A DNA stretch of 64,000 nt from Agreia sp. Leaf210 (lineage in GTDB: Bacteria > Actinomycetota > Actinomycetes > Actinomycetales > Microbacteriaceae). The stretch is taken from NCBI RefSeq assembly GCF_001421485.1, contig NZ_LMKK01000001.1, forward strand, positions 687,717-751,716. The letters run 5' to 3'. The notes under the pieces are model-generated. The model did not search any database. It had not been told where the DNA came from and was given only the letters and a program-made list of their open reading frames with translations. Numbering within the stretch: position 1 is the stretch's first letter; the number at the start of each line of letters is the position of its first letter. This document shows, piece after piece, positions 17,931-26,567 of this stretch. The position numbers and the translations under genes were made by a program.

Positions 17931-18449
17931 TTAGGCGACCGACTGCTCCCTGCGGGGAAGCTTCCATCCGGGTCGCACGTAGTGGCACGTGTACCCGTTG
18001 GGGTACTTCTCCAGGTAATCCTGGTGCTCTTCCTCGGCCTCCCAGAAGTCGCCGGCCGGCTCGACCTCGGTGACGACCTTCGCGGGCCACAGGCCGGATG
18101 CGTCGACATCGGCGATCGTGTCGAGTGCGACCTGCTTCTGCTCGTCAGACGTGTAGAAGATGGCCGAACGGTAGCTCTCGCCCACGTCATTGCCCTGTCG
18201 GTTCTTGGTCGACGGGTCGTGGATCTGGAAGAAGAACTCGAGCAGATCGCGGAAGCTGATCTGCGACGGATCGAACACGATCTCGAGGGCCTCCGCATGC
18301 GAGCCGTGATTGCGGTAGGTGGCGTTGGGGGTGTCTCCGCCGGAGTACCCGGTGCGTGTGGAGATGACTCCCGCGCGCTTGCGGATCAAATCCTGGACGC
18401 CCCAGAAGCATCCGCCGGCCAGAATGGCGGTTTCAGTGGTCGTGGTCAT
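17931..18449 (-). CDS. msrA: peptide-methionine (S)-S-oxide reductase
   Basis: A 172-residue cytosolic repair enzyme that reduces the S epimer of methionine sulfoxide in proteins. The catalytic GGCFWG motif has Cys14; TGYSGG and the [10 protein letters not shown] segment are family hallmarks. A Cys in YTCHYVRP near the C-terminus could serve as the resolving residue. The ATG overlaps the msrB stop as ATGA, so msrB-msrA form a coupled operon on the minus strand. Confidence 0.96.
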   Translation of the reverse strand: MTTTTETAILAGGCFWGVQDLIRKRAGVISTRTGYSGGDTPNATYRNHGSHAEALEIVFDPSQISFRDLLEFFFQIHDPSTKNRQGNDVGESYRSAIFYTSDEQKQVALDTIADVDASGLWPAKVVTEVEPAGDFWEAEEEHQDYLEKYPNGYTCHYVRPGWKLPRREQSVA

Positions 18450-18934
18450 CGTGAGATCTCCTCGGTGCTTGTGGATGCGGTGGGTGTGGATGTGGTGAAC
18501 AGGCTGCGGTAATCACCGTAGCCCTCCTTCTCGAGGTCTGCCTCTGCGACGAAACGAAGCGACGCGGAGTTGATGCAGTAGCGCAGTCCCCCGGCCTCGG
18601 TCGGGCCGTCGTCGAAGACGTGGCCGAGGTGGCTGTCGCCATGAGCGGAGCGCACCTCGGTGCGCACCATTCCGAAGGCCTTGTCGGTCTTGATGACGAT
18701 GTTGTCGGGATCGACCGGAACGGTGAAGCTCGGCCAGCCCGATCTGCTGTCGTACTTGTCGGTCGACGCGAACAGCGGCTCTCCCGAAACGACGTCGACG
18801 TACAGGCCGGCGTCTTTCTTGTCCCAGAACTCGTTTCGGAAGGCGGGCTCTGTTGCATCGTCCTGGGTGACGCGGCGCTGCTGTCGCGTGAGACGGGCTA
18901 TCGCCTCGGGGCTCTTGAGGTACTGGGCTGACAC
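18446..18934 (-). CDS. msrB: peptide-methionine (R)-S-oxide reductase
   Basis: A 162-residue enzyme complementary to MsrA, reducing the R epimer. The C-terminal [11 protein letters not shown] carries the catalytic Cys and [13 protein letters not shown] is the family core. The two CxxC zinc sites of many MsrB proteins are absent (SRSGWPSF where CGWPSF occurs), so this is the zinc-free form. GTG at 18934 preceded by AAGGAG is the start; the frame extends upstream to 19087 without support. Confidence 0.95.
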   Translation of the reverse strand: MSAQYLKSPEAIARLTRQQRRVTQDDATEPAFRNEFWDKKDAGLYVDVVSGEPLFASTDKYDSRSGWPSFTVPVDPDNIVIKTDKAFGMVRTEVRSAHGDSHLGHVFDDGPTEAGGLRYCINSASLRFVAEADLEKEGYGDYRSLFTTSTPTASTSTEEISR

Positions 18935-19023
18935 TGTTGTCTCCTTGTGTGTGCGCGGCTGGCTGCCGCGGTTATGAGGTAGAACCAGCGTGACTCGTTG
19001 GATGTTCCGGGGTCGGCAAACAC

Positions 19024-19524
19024 TCAGGAATCGTAGGCTGCGGTCTGAGCGGCCCGGCGGAGGAGGAGATCCTCGCTCTCTGTCCACCGGGCGATCACGG
19101 TGTCGGCGCGCGAACGATCCCGGTCTGCAAGCGAGTGGAGGAGCGGACGGATCACGTCGCGAGCGAGTGCGAGACCGAGCTCGTCGACACCACTCGATCG
19201 GAGGAAACCCTCGAGCCTCGTCAGATCAGTCACGACGAGCACGTCGAGATGGCTCTGAAGCAGAATCACCGCGGCGAGCCGCCGCTCGTAGACGTCGACC
19301 TCCCAGAGCAGGGAGCTCAGGGCCGTGATCTCGTCGTGCGTGAGATCGGGAAAGCGGCGCAGGGTGTCGCGGAGGGTCGCTCGGATCGCCCCGACGGATG
19401 CGCCGTAGTAGGCGGTGCCTTCGCCGAACATCGCGCGGTGCTCTTCGGCACGACGCCACGATGACTCGTACTGCAGCGCCTCGTCGACGAGGTCGCAGGC
19501 CTCGCGGATGCGCGGCGCCGCCAC
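19024..19524 (-). CDS. short AlkD-like DNA alkylation repair family protein
   Basis: A 166-residue all-helical protein resembling the N-terminal two thirds of AlkD-type HEAT-repeat glycosylases (PF08713): [30 protein letters not shown] pieces match the LW-x3-EERLLAL repeat, and [13 protein letters not shown] matches the W-x2-S-x3-W-RRAA repeat with Leu in place of the usual Trp. It stops right there, lacking the last 50-70 residues expected. GTG start; overlaps the SRPBCC gene by one base, so translation is coupled. Activity may be lost or altered. Confidence 0.6.
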   Translation of the reverse strand: MAAPRIREACDLVDEALQYESSWRRAEEHRAMFGEGTAYYGASVGAIRATLRDTLRRFPDLTHDEITALSSLLWEVDVYERRLAAVILLQSHLDVLVVTDLTRLEGFLRSSGVDELGLALARDVIRPLLHSLADRDRSRADTVIARWTESEDLLLRRAAQTAAYDS

Positions 19525-19961
19525 TACTCGCTCTCGGCGACCAGGGTGCCCATCACGTCGAAGAACGCGTTGTAGCCGATCACGGTCTGCTCGAGCTGAC
19601 CCTCATCGAAGCCCGGAGACTCCTGCGTCATGGTCATCTCGGTGCCGTCGCCGACCGGCGTGAGATCGACCGTGATCACGCCGCGCGCGTCGAGAGCGGG
19701 ATTATCTGTGATGGTCATGACGAGTTGATTGGGAGCATCCACCTCGAGGTATTCGCCGACCCAGCTGATCGACGTGTCGTCAGGCAGCTTCATGACCGCG
19801 CTCCACGAACCGCCCGGGCGGACATCCATCGACAGCGTATCGGAGGGCACGTCCACACCGTCGGTGCCGAACCACACCGCGAACTTCTCGGGATCGGTCC
19901 ACGCGTCGAAGACGGCCTGGGGAGTCGCGTCGAATGTCCTGGTGATGCTGAGCTGTGCCAT
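19524..19961 (-). CDS. SRPBCC (AHSA1/START) domain protein
   Basis: A 145-residue single-domain protein of the Aha1/START fold: ITRTFDATPQAVFDAWTDPE at the start, VRPGGSWSAVM and FDEGQLEQTVIGYNAFFDVM at the end. These proteins bind small hydrophobic ligands; the specific ligand is unknown. Strong GAGGAG before the ATG. First gene of a two-gene minus-strand unit with the AlkD-like gene. Confidence 0.88.
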   Translation of the reverse strand: MAQLSITRTFDATPQAVFDAWTDPEKFAVWFGTDGVDVPSDTLSMDVRPGGSWSAVMKLPDDTSISWVGEYLEVDAPNQLVMTITDNPALDARGVITVDLTPVGDGTEMTMTQESPGFDEGQLEQTVIGYNAFFDVMGTLVAESE

Positions 19962-19998
19962 CGTGATACTCCTCGTCGCTGCTGGTCTGCAGTGGACA

Positions 19999-20985
19999 CT
20001 ACCCGCTTCGCCCAGGAGGTGTCACTGCGCGGGCCGGCGCCTCCGGATCGCGATCTACCGAGGCCGGTTCGATCGGAGCATCCGTCTTCTCACTGCGCAC
20101 GAAGCCGATGCCCACCAGGATCAGGGCGCCACCGAGAAGTTGGGGCAGAGTCAGCTGCTCTCCGAGCAGCAGCCAGGCGTAGAACGTGGCCGCCACCACC
20201 TCGAGCAGGCCGACGAACGAGGCGAGTCTCGACCCGAGCATCTGGGTGGCGGTGATGCTCGTCGCGTAGGCGACCGCGGTCGAGACGACCCCGACGAGCA
20301 GCAATGGGAGCCACCATGGCGCCGCCGAGCCGAAGAAAGCGACGTCGTCGAACGTGACGGTGAACGGAACGAGACCCGTGAGGCCGACGGCGCCCAGTGC
20401 GAGGCCACCGATCACGAGGCCTGCAGCCGCGAGGGCGACCGGCGGGAGCCCGTCGTCGGGTCGCGCCGCGACGACGTAGTAAACGGCGCATCCCACCATT
20501 GCTGCGACGGCGAGCGCCAACCCGAGCACATCGAGACTCGCGGTGCCGCCCGGAGACACGACCATGACCAGGCCGACGAGCGCGACGACCGAGCCTATGA
20601 GAACGACGGCCTTGGGCATCCGGCGGGTGCGCGCCCAGGCGAAGGCGACGAGCAGCAGCGGCGCCATGTACTCGATGAGGATGCCCGTGCCCACGGGGAT
20701 GCGCTGGATGGCGGCGAAGTAGAGAAGCTGGGTTCCCGCGACACCGATGAGCGCCATGGCGAGCACCCGGCCCCGCGAGCGCCACAGCGCCGACCATCGG
20801 CCGCGCAGGGTCAGGATGGCGACGGGCGCCAGCACGACGCCGCCGACCAGCGCGCGTACGGTGACCGCCGCTGCGGGGCTCCAACCGGATTCGAGCAGGG
20901 GCTTCACGAGGGCGCCAGAGGTGCCGAACGTGGCCGCGGCGATGACGGCGATGACCAGACCTGCCGAGGTCGACGACCGTTGCAT
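19999..20985 (-). CDS. EamA/DMT family transporter
   Basis: A 328-residue inner-membrane protein with ten predicted helices in two EamA halves (FGTSGALVKPLLESGWSPAA in the first; FVGLLEVVAATFYAWLLLGE in the second, the classic C-terminal EamA block). It probably exports a metabolite or amino acid. Start at ATG 20985 after AAAGGGA; the frame continues upstream without support. Divergent from a CGNR zinc-finger regulator 72 bp away, which likely controls it. Confidence 0.9.
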   Translation of the reverse strand: MQRSSTSAGLVIAVIAAATFGTSGALVKPLLESGWSPAAAVTVRALVGGVVLAPVAILTLRGRWSALWRSRGRVLAMALIGVAGTQLLYFAAIQRIPVGTGILIEYMAPLLLVAFAWARTRRMPKAVVLIGSVVALVGLVMVVSPGGTASLDVLGLALAVAAMVGCAVYYVVAARPDDGLPPVALAAAGLVIGGLALGAVGLTGLVPFTVTFDDVAFFGSAAPWWLPLLLVGVVSTAVAYATSITATQMLGSRLASFVGLLEVVAATFYAWLLLGEQLTLPQLLGGALILVGIGFVRSEKTDAPIEPASVDRDPEAPARAVTPPGRSG

Positions 20986-21007
20986 GCGATTCCCTTTCAC
21001 CCTGCCG

Positions 21008-21036
21008 TTGAGATGCTCTGATCCAGACGCTAGTCT
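21008..21036 (+). promoter_or_regulatory. possible promoter of the CGNR regulator gene
   Basis: TTGAGA (21008-21013), 17-bp spacer, TAGTCT (21031-21036), within the 72-bp gap shared with the divergent EamA gene. The -10 match is weak. Confidence 0.35.
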
Positions 21037-21057
21037 CAGAATGAGTAAGGAGTCAAT

Positions 21058-21615
21058 TTGCATTTTGCCCCTGACACCGAAGACATTCTCGGCTTCATCG
21101 TCACCCTCGCAAATACGGTCGCCGGCGCCTCACGGAGCGGCGCCGACGAGGTCGGCACGCCCGCTCAGCTCACCGAGCTTCTCGACGCGAACGGCTACAC
21201 GGGCCGCTTCGACCGCGACGAGCGCGAACTCGCCGAGGTGCATCGAGTGCGCACGCAGCTCAGACACGTCTGGAGCCTCGACCGCGACGCGGCCGCGGTC
21301 GAGGTCAACGCCATGCTGAGGCAGACCCGGGCGCTCCCCCAGCTCGTTCGTCACGATGCACTCGACTGGCATCTGCACGCGTCTGAAGACGACGAGCCAC
21401 TCGCCGAGCGCATTCTCAGCGAGGCGTCGCTGGCCTTCGTCGACGTGATCCGCAGCGATGAGATGACCCGCCTGCGCACGTGCGGAGCCCCCGATTGCGA
21501 GGGGATCTTCGCCGACCTCTCGCGCAACGGATCGAAGAGGTTCTGCAGCGTGCGCTGCGGCAACCGGGTGAACATGATCGCCTTCCGCGAGCGCGCCGCG
21601 GCCGACAGCGCATAG
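21058..21615 (+). CDS. CGNR zinc finger (ABATE domain) transcriptional regulator
   Basis: A 185-residue putative stress-responsive regulator. An N-terminal ABATE ligand domain (residues 1-125) is joined to the C-terminal CGNR zinc finger: CGAPDCEGIF then FCSVRCGNRVNMIAFRER, four cysteines plus the CGNR signature for DNA binding. TTG start with AAGGAG 5 bases upstream; an ATG at 21041 is in another frame. Divergent from the EamA transporter, a common regulator-target layout. Confidence 0.88.
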   Translation: MHFAPDTEDILGFIVTLANTVAGASRSGADEVGTPAQLTELLDANGYTGRFDRDERELAEVHRVRTQLRHVWSLDRDAAAVEVNAMLRQTRALPQLVRHDALDWHLHASEDDEPLAERILSEASLAFVDVIRSDEMTRLRTCGAPDCEGIFADLSRNGSKRFCSVRCGNRVNMIAFRERAAADSA

Positions 21616-21618
21616 CCT
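21613..21618 (+). promoter_or_regulatory. -10 element, leaderless PPOX gene
   Basis: TAGCCT ends 6 bases before the ATG at 21625 and overlaps the stop of the CGNR gene. Confidence 0.45.
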
Positions 21619-21624
21619 GGGCGC

Positions 21625-22104
21625 ATGGCACGAACGATCTCCACCAATACCTCCGTCGACCGCCAGGGCATGCTCGAGTTCGTACGCCCCCGACACCGGA
21701 TGCTCGTCGCCACGACGCGCGCCGACGGCCGACCCCAGATGTCCCCGGTCTCGGGCGGCGTCGACGACGAGGGGCGCATTGTGATCTCGACGTATCCCGG
21801 TCGCGCGAAAACGCGCAATACCGAGCGGCGCTCGGAGGTCTCGGTGCTGGTGCTCTCCGACGACTGGAACGACGCGTGGATCCAGGTAGACGGCGATGCC
21901 GAAGTGCTGCACATGCCGGAGGCCGCAGACGCGCTCGTCGACTACTACCGGAGCATCTCGGGAGAGCACCCCGACTGGCCGGAGTACCGCGCCGCCATGG
22001 CGCTGCAGAACAAGTCGCTGCTGCGCATCACGCCCACCCGCTGGAGCCCTGTCTCGACCGGCGGGTTCCCCGCAGACGTCGCCGCCCGCCTCGACGGAGC
22101 TTGA
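21625..22104 (+). CDS. PPOX-class F420/flavin-dependent oxidoreductase
   Basis: A 159-residue split-barrel flavoprotein of the pyridoxamine-5'-phosphate-oxidase superfamily: RPRHRMLVATTRADGRPQMSPV, then VISTYPGRAKTRNTERRSEV and a C-terminal LRITPTRW. Actinobacterial members of this shape (TIGR03618-like) bind F420 and act in xenobiotic or quinone reduction. Leaderless, with TAGCCT at 21613-21618. A second PPOX protein occurs at 31432, on the other side of the DevR island. Confidence 0.87.
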   Translation: MARTISTNTSVDRQGMLEFVRPRHRMLVATTRADGRPQMSPVSGGVDDEGRIVISTYPGRAKTRNTERRSEVSVLVLSDDWNDAWIQVDGDAEVLHMPEAADALVDYYRSISGEHPDWPEYRAAMALQNKSLLRITPTRWSPVSTGGFPADVAARLDGA

Positions 22105-22152
22105 GCAGTGGTCGAGACCCTGTGCGGCGAAAAATCTGGTGCCGACGTCGTT

Positions 22153-22890
22153 CTACGCGAGCCCAGAGGCGCCGAGCAGTGCGCCCACACCGTAGGTGGC
22201 TGCTAACGCAAGGGCTCCACCGGTCACCACCCTCACAGTTGCTCGTGTCCTCGAGCTGCCTCCGATGTGTGCCGAAATCGCACCCGTGATCGCCAAGGCC
22301 ACGAGGACGGCGACGAACGTAACCGGGACCCTCCAATCTGCAGGCGGGAGCAGGATGGCGAGCATGGGCAGGATGGCGCCGATCGTGAACGCGACCGCCG
22401 AGGCCCCGGCGGCGTGCCATGGGCTGACGACGTCGCCCTCGTCGATGTTGAGCTCAGCCGAGAGGTGAGCAGCGAGGGCGTCGTGGTGCGTGAGCTCCTC
22501 GGCGACGCGGCGCGCGGTGGGCTCGCTGAGTCCCTTCGCGCGGTACAGCGAGGTGAGCTCTTCAAGCTCCTGAGCGGGCATGTCTCGAAGCTCATCGCGT
22601 TCCTTCTGGATCAGCGCATGCTCGCTGTCGCTCTGGCTGCTCACCGAGACGTACTCGCCCAAAGCCATTGAGATGGCGCCCCCGACCAGGCCGGCGACAC
22701 CAGCCGTCAGGATGGGGCCAGAATCGGCCGTGGCCCCGGCGACACCGACGACGATGGCGGCGACAGACACGATCCCGTCGTTGGCGCCAAGCACCCCGGC
22801 GCGCAGCCAGTTCAAGCGTTGCGCGATTCCTGTCTGGTGCGGTTCGTTCAGATGAGCATACGAGTGGTTCGAGCGGCCGGTGTCCATCAT
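22153..22890 (-). CDS. VIT1/CCC1 family iron or manganese transporter
   Basis: A 245-residue integral membrane protein with five helices: LRAGVLGANDGIVSVAAIVVGV opens the first, followed by SMALGEYVSVSSQSD, a cytoplasmic acidic loop (residues 90-150, metal-binding in the family) and three C-terminal helices. Start ATG 22890 overlaps the ATPase stop as ATGA. Last gene of the universal-stress-protein/ATPase/VIT operon; an Fe2+ or Mn2+ export or storage role in low-oxygen stress is inferred. Confidence 0.9.
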   Translation of the reverse strand: MMDTGRSNHSYAHLNEPHQTGIAQRLNWLRAGVLGANDGIVSVAAIVVGVAGATADSGPILTAGVAGLVGGAISMALGEYVSVSSQSDSEHALIQKERDELRDMPAQELEELTSLYRAKGLSEPTARRVAEELTHHDALAAHLSAELNIDEGDVVSPWHAAGASAVAFTIGAILPMLAILLPPADWRVPVTFVAVLVALAITGAISAHIGGSSRTRATVRVVTGGALALAATYGVGALLGASGLA

Positions 22891-25616
22891 CGCCATACCT
22901 TCGACTGTGTCAATCGACGCATCGAGCGGCGCATGTGCACCCGCTCGGCACCCTTGCCCGCCTCGGTGAGAACGAAGATGAGCACGGCGATCGCCGACGT
23001 GTAGGCCCACTCGCGGATACCGAGCGGCGCCGAATGAAACCACGGGTGCATGAACGGGGCATAGACGAATCCGAACTGCAGCAGAAGCAGGATGCCGCCC
23101 GAGACGTAGATCGCCCTGTTACCTCGCAGGGTGGCGAGCCGGAGGCTGGATGCGCGCAAGAAACGGCAGCTGAAGAGGAACGCGAGCTGCGCGAGGGTCA
23201 GCATGGTGACCGCGGTGGTCTGGGCTTCGGCGCTGCTCGACCCGATGGATTCTTCGTAGAAGAACACACCGATCGTCGCGGTCGTGATCAGGGCCGTGAC
23301 CCAGACGATTCGTGCGAAGTAGCTGCGATCGAGAATCCCCCTACTGAACCGTGTAGGCGGTCTCTGCATGATGCCCGGTTCGGCCGGTTCGGTCGCGAGT
23401 GCCAAAGACAGAGTGACGGCCGTGATCAGGTTGACCCAGAGGATCTGTGTGGCCTGCAAGGGCAGCGTGAATCCGATGACTACGGCAAGCAGAAGAACGA
23501 GCGCCTGGGCAGAGGTGGTGGGAAGTAGAAACAGGATCGACTTCTGGAGGTTGTCGCGGATGCGACGCCCTTCTTCGACAGCTCGTCCGATCGTGGCGAA
23601 GTTGTCGTCGGCCAGCACGATGTCGGCGGCCTCTTTTGTGGTCTCGGTGCCCTTGATGCCCATGGCCACACCGATATCGGCGCGGCGAAGGGCGGGGGCG
23701 TCGTTGACGCCGTCGCCGGTCATGGCCACGACCTGGCCTCGCGATTGCAGGGCCGTGACGATTCGGAGCTTGTGCTCCGGGCTTGTCCGCGCGTACACGT
23801 CGACGTCGGGTGCGGCCTCGGCGAGCTCCTCGTCGGTCATCCGGTGCACGACATCGCCCGTGAGCACCCGGGAACCTTCTTGGGCGATTCGCATCTCCAT
23901 CGCGATCGCCAGCGCGGTGCCGGGGTGGTCGCCGGTGATCATCTTCACGCGGATGCCGGCGGTATGCATGGTTTCGATTGCGGCGACGGCCTCGGCTCTC
24001 GGGGGGTCGAGGATGCCCGCCACTCCGAGAAAGACGAGTCCCGACTCGCAGTCGTCGGCGCTGAGTTGCTCGGAATCGGTGACGGTATCGGAGCGCGCTG
24101 CGGCCAGTACCCGGAGGCCTGTGGCGCTGAGGTCGTTTACGATTCGTTCCCACTCGGGCCTGTCGATCGGGCGCTTTACTCCGCCTGCCCCGAGCTCGTG
24201 GCTGCAGCGGTCGAGCACGACCCGCGGTGCTCCCTTGAGCAGAATTCGCGTGTCGCCACCGGCCTTGTGAGACGTGATCGCCATGAACTTGGCTTCGGCG
24301 GAGAAGGGAAGCACAGCATGACGCGAGTACGATGCGCCGTCGAAGCCGGCCTTTGCGGCCAGTGCCCGGAGCGCACCTTCGGTGGGGTCTCCGACGACCT
24401 GCCAGTCTTCGCCGGTGGAGGTGAGGTGCGCGTCGTTGCAGAGGGCGAACGCTTCGACGAGCGCATCGAGATCTGACCGATCCGTCGAGTCGTTGCCATC
24501 GGAATTGACGATCGCACCCTTCGGCGCGTATCCGGTTCCCTCGACGTCGTAGCGCGCAGCCGGGGTCACGGCCGTGCGAACGGTCATCTCGTTGCGGGTG
24601 AGTGTGCCGGTCTTGTCTGTACAGATCGTTGTCACCGAGCCCAGGGTCTCGACGGAACTGAGTGTGCGCACGATGGCCCTGCGGGAGGCCATCTGGCGCA
24701 CTCCGAGAGCAAGGGTGATCGTGACCAGGGCGGGAAGACCCTCTGGGATAGCGGCGACGGCGAATCCGATCGTCGCCGGAACCAGTTGACCGAGGCTGCT
24801 TCCGTGCAGGAGCCACCCGACCAACAACATGACGGCGGCGACGACCAGAATCAGAACCGAGATGCGTTTGCTGAAGGAGTTCAGCTGACGGGTAATGGGT
24901 GTGGCGGTGTTTCGTGTGGCGTTGACGAGCGAGTGGATTCGCCCGATTTCTGTGTCGAGCCCTGTCGCGGTAACGACAGCGGTTCCGTCGCCCGCCGTCA
25001 CGTGGGTACCGGAGAACAGCATGTCGTGCCGATCGCCGACTCCGCTGTCGGCATCGACGGAAGCGGCGTCTTTGTCCGCGGGAAGCGACTCGCCCGTGAG
25101 GGCTGATTCATCGATGCGGAGAAGATTCGCCTGAAGAATTCGAGCGTCGGCGGGTACCTTGTCGCCCGGTTCGACGCGCACGATGTCGCCGGCCACGAGG
25201 TCGGTGGCGTTGATGTTCGTCCATTCTTCCGCCCGTCTGGTCTTGGCGGTGAGCGACAGCATGGCTCGGATTCCGTCGAGCGCTTTCTGGGTGCGACCGT
25301 TTTGAATCAGGCCGACGATGGCGTTGATGACGGTCACGGCGAGAATCACGATCGCGTCGATCCAGTCGCCGATCAAGAAGGTGATGACCGCGGACGCGAG
25401 AAGAACGTAGATGAGGATGTCGTGGAACTGCCTCAGAAAGGTCAGGACGGGATTGGAGGGGCGCGCCTGAGGCAGCTCGTTGGGACCATCCACGACGAGA
25501 CGACGGGCCGCCTCATCGACGGACAAACCTGTGCGGTCGGTGGAAAGCTCATCGAGCATCTCGTCGCCCGTGCGGGAATAGGGCGACGCGTGTGAGCTTG
25601 GTGAAAGTCGGGTCAC
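22887..25616 (-). CDS. cation-translocating P-type ATPase (P2A type)
   Basis: A 909-residue ion pump. In order: N-terminal cation-ATPase domain (HASPYSRTGDEMLDELSTD), A-domain ALTGES, membrane PEGLP, phosphorylation motif ICTDKTGTLT, MTGDHPG, GDGVNDAPAL and ten helices. GTG 25616 overlaps the universal-stress-protein stop and fits the expected domain start; an ATG at 25559 would cut the N-terminal domain. In the M6 segment WVNLITAVTLSLAL the aspartate corresponding to SERCA Asp800 is Ala, so a classical calcium site is incomplete. Reminiscent of mycobacterial CtpF, a DosR-regulon pump next to a universal stress protein gene. Confidence 0.94.
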   Translation of the reverse strand: MTRLSPSSHASPYSRTGDEMLDELSTDRTGLSVDEAARRLVVDGPNELPQARPSNPVLTFLRQFHDILIYVLLASAVITFLIGDWIDAIVILAVTVINAIVGLIQNGRTQKALDGIRAMLSLTAKTRRAEEWTNINATDLVAGDIVRVEPGDKVPADARILQANLLRIDESALTGESLPADKDAASVDADSGVGDRHDMLFSGTHVTAGDGTAVVTATGLDTEIGRIHSLVNATRNTATPITRQLNSFSKRISVLILVVAAVMLLVGWLLHGSSLGQLVPATIGFAVAAIPEGLPALVTITLALGVRQMASRRAIVRTLSSVETLGSVTTICTDKTGTLTRNEMTVRTAVTPAARYDVEGTGYAPKGAIVNSDGNDSTDRSDLDALVEAFALCNDAHLTSTGEDWQVVGDPTEGALRALAAKAGFDGASYSRHAVLPFSAEAKFMAITSHKAGGDTRILLKGAPRVVLDRCSHELGAGGVKRPIDRPEWERIVNDLSATGLRVLAAARSDTVTDSEQLSADDCESGLVFLGVAGILDPPRAEAVAAIETMHTAGIRVKMITGDHPGTALAIAMEMRIAQEGSRVLTGDVVHRMTDEELAEAAPDVDVYARTSPEHKLRIVTALQSRGQVVAMTGDGVNDAPALRRADIGVAMGIKGTETTKEAADIVLADDNFATIGRAVEEGRRIRDNLQKSILFLLPTTSAQALVLLLAVVIGFTLPLQATQILWVNLITAVTLSLALATEPAEPGIMQRPPTRFSRGILDRSYFARIVWVTALITTATIGVFFYEESIGSSSAEAQTTAVTMLTLAQLAFLFSCRFLRASSLRLATLRGNRAIYVSGGILLLLQFGFVYAPFMHPWFHSAPLGIREWAYTSAIAVLIFVLTEAGKGAERVHMRRSMRRLTQSKVWR

Positions 25617-26518
25617 GGGGTGGGGTTGGCCGAATCGCGTCGCGGAACAATCACGACAGGGCTGTGTGCGTGCGCGGCGCATTCCGCGCTGACGGAGCCC
25701 AGCACCAGGCCGGCAAAACCGCCGTGTCCACGCGACCCGACCACGGTCATCCGGGCGCCCGTCGACGCCGTGATCAGAGCCTCGGCCGGCTGTGCGAGCG
25801 ATGCGACCAGGCTGACCTCGACGGTTGGGTGCGTACTGATCTGGTCGAGTGTTTCGGCGATGAGGTCTCGCTGCACGCGTCCAGTGACCTCTTCGAACGA
25901 AGAGACGTAGCCGAATTCTTCGCTGAACTGAGGGGGAATGCGGTCGAAGTTCCACGTACGGACGACTGTCACAGGAGATGACAGGATTTCGGCCGTGGTC
26001 AGTGCCCACTCGAGGGCGTCGTCGGCATTCTGCGATCCGTCGTGGCCGACGATGATTGGGGCATCGCCTTGATCATCGGCCACGGTATGGCTGTCGCGAA
26101 TAATCATGACCGGGCAGTGGGCATGGGCCGCGCACTGGGCGCTGACGGATCCCAGAACGAGTCCCGCGAATCCACCGTGACCACGGCTGCCAACGATGAG
26201 CAGATCTGCCGATCTGCTTTCTTTGACGAGGTCGCGTGCAGCGGATCCCTCGATGACGCGCCGCTCGTACCAGCCCGGCAGGTCAGGCCCAAAAACGGTG
26301 TGCGACGCTTCCACAAGCTGCGACTCGGCGTACTCGCCGGGCGACCACGCGAGAACGAAGGGGGTGTATGCGATCGGTGTGGTCCACACGGAAACCGCCT
26401 TGAGCTGGGCGTCCTGCTTCTCGGCGAGATATTTTGCGTGCCGTAAGGCCACGATGGAAGCAGCGGAGCCGTCGACGCCGACGACGATCAAAGCCTGGTG
26501 TTGTGCTGGTGTAGTCAT
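25613..26518 (-). CDS. universal stress protein, two tandem Usp domains
   Basis: A 301-residue cytosolic protein of two Usp domains (about 10-150 and 160-295). Each has the ATP-binding G-2x-G-9x-G-(S/T) motif as VGSRGHGGFAGLVLGSVS. The first domain begins IVVGVDGSAAS, the second IIVGHDGSQNADD. It leads an operon with the P-type ATPase (4-bp overlap) and VIT transporter. A DevR-like box is centred 42.5 bp upstream of the ATG, and the start looks leaderless. Role by family: dormancy or hypoxia adaptation. Confidence 0.94.
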   Translation of the reverse strand: MTTPAQHQALIVVGVDGSAASIVALRHAKYLAEKQDAQLKAVSVWTTPIAYTPFVLAWSPGEYAESQLVEASHTVFGPDLPGWYERRVIEGSAARDLVKESRSADLLIVGSRGHGGFAGLVLGSVSAQCAAHAHCPVMIIRDSHTVADDQGDAPIIVGHDGSQNADDALEWALTTAEILSSPVTVVRTWNFDRIPPQFSEEFGYVSSFEEVTGRVQRDLIAETLDQISTHPTVEVSLVASLAQPAEALITASTGARMTVVGSRGHGGFAGLVLGSVSAECAAHAHSPVVIVPRRDSANPTP

Positions 26519-26553
26519 GAACTAACAGTGCGCTGATCGTCGGGGGCACGGTA

Positions 26554-26567
26554 GGGCACAAGGTCCT
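26554..26567 (-). promoter_or_regulatory. candidate DevR/DosR box, stress-protein/ATPase/VIT operon
   Basis: Minus strand AGGACCTTGTGCCC matches the mycobacterial half-site pattern GGGAC-N4-GKCCC. Its centre is 42.5 bp before the A of the ATG at 26518. CACTGT lies at the -10 position if transcription begins at the ATG. Confidence 0.65.

Noticed and set aside
19729-21021. 430-codon plus-strand open frame antisense to SRPBCC and EamA genes
   Set aside because: Same shadow pattern; the minus-strand products have clear families.
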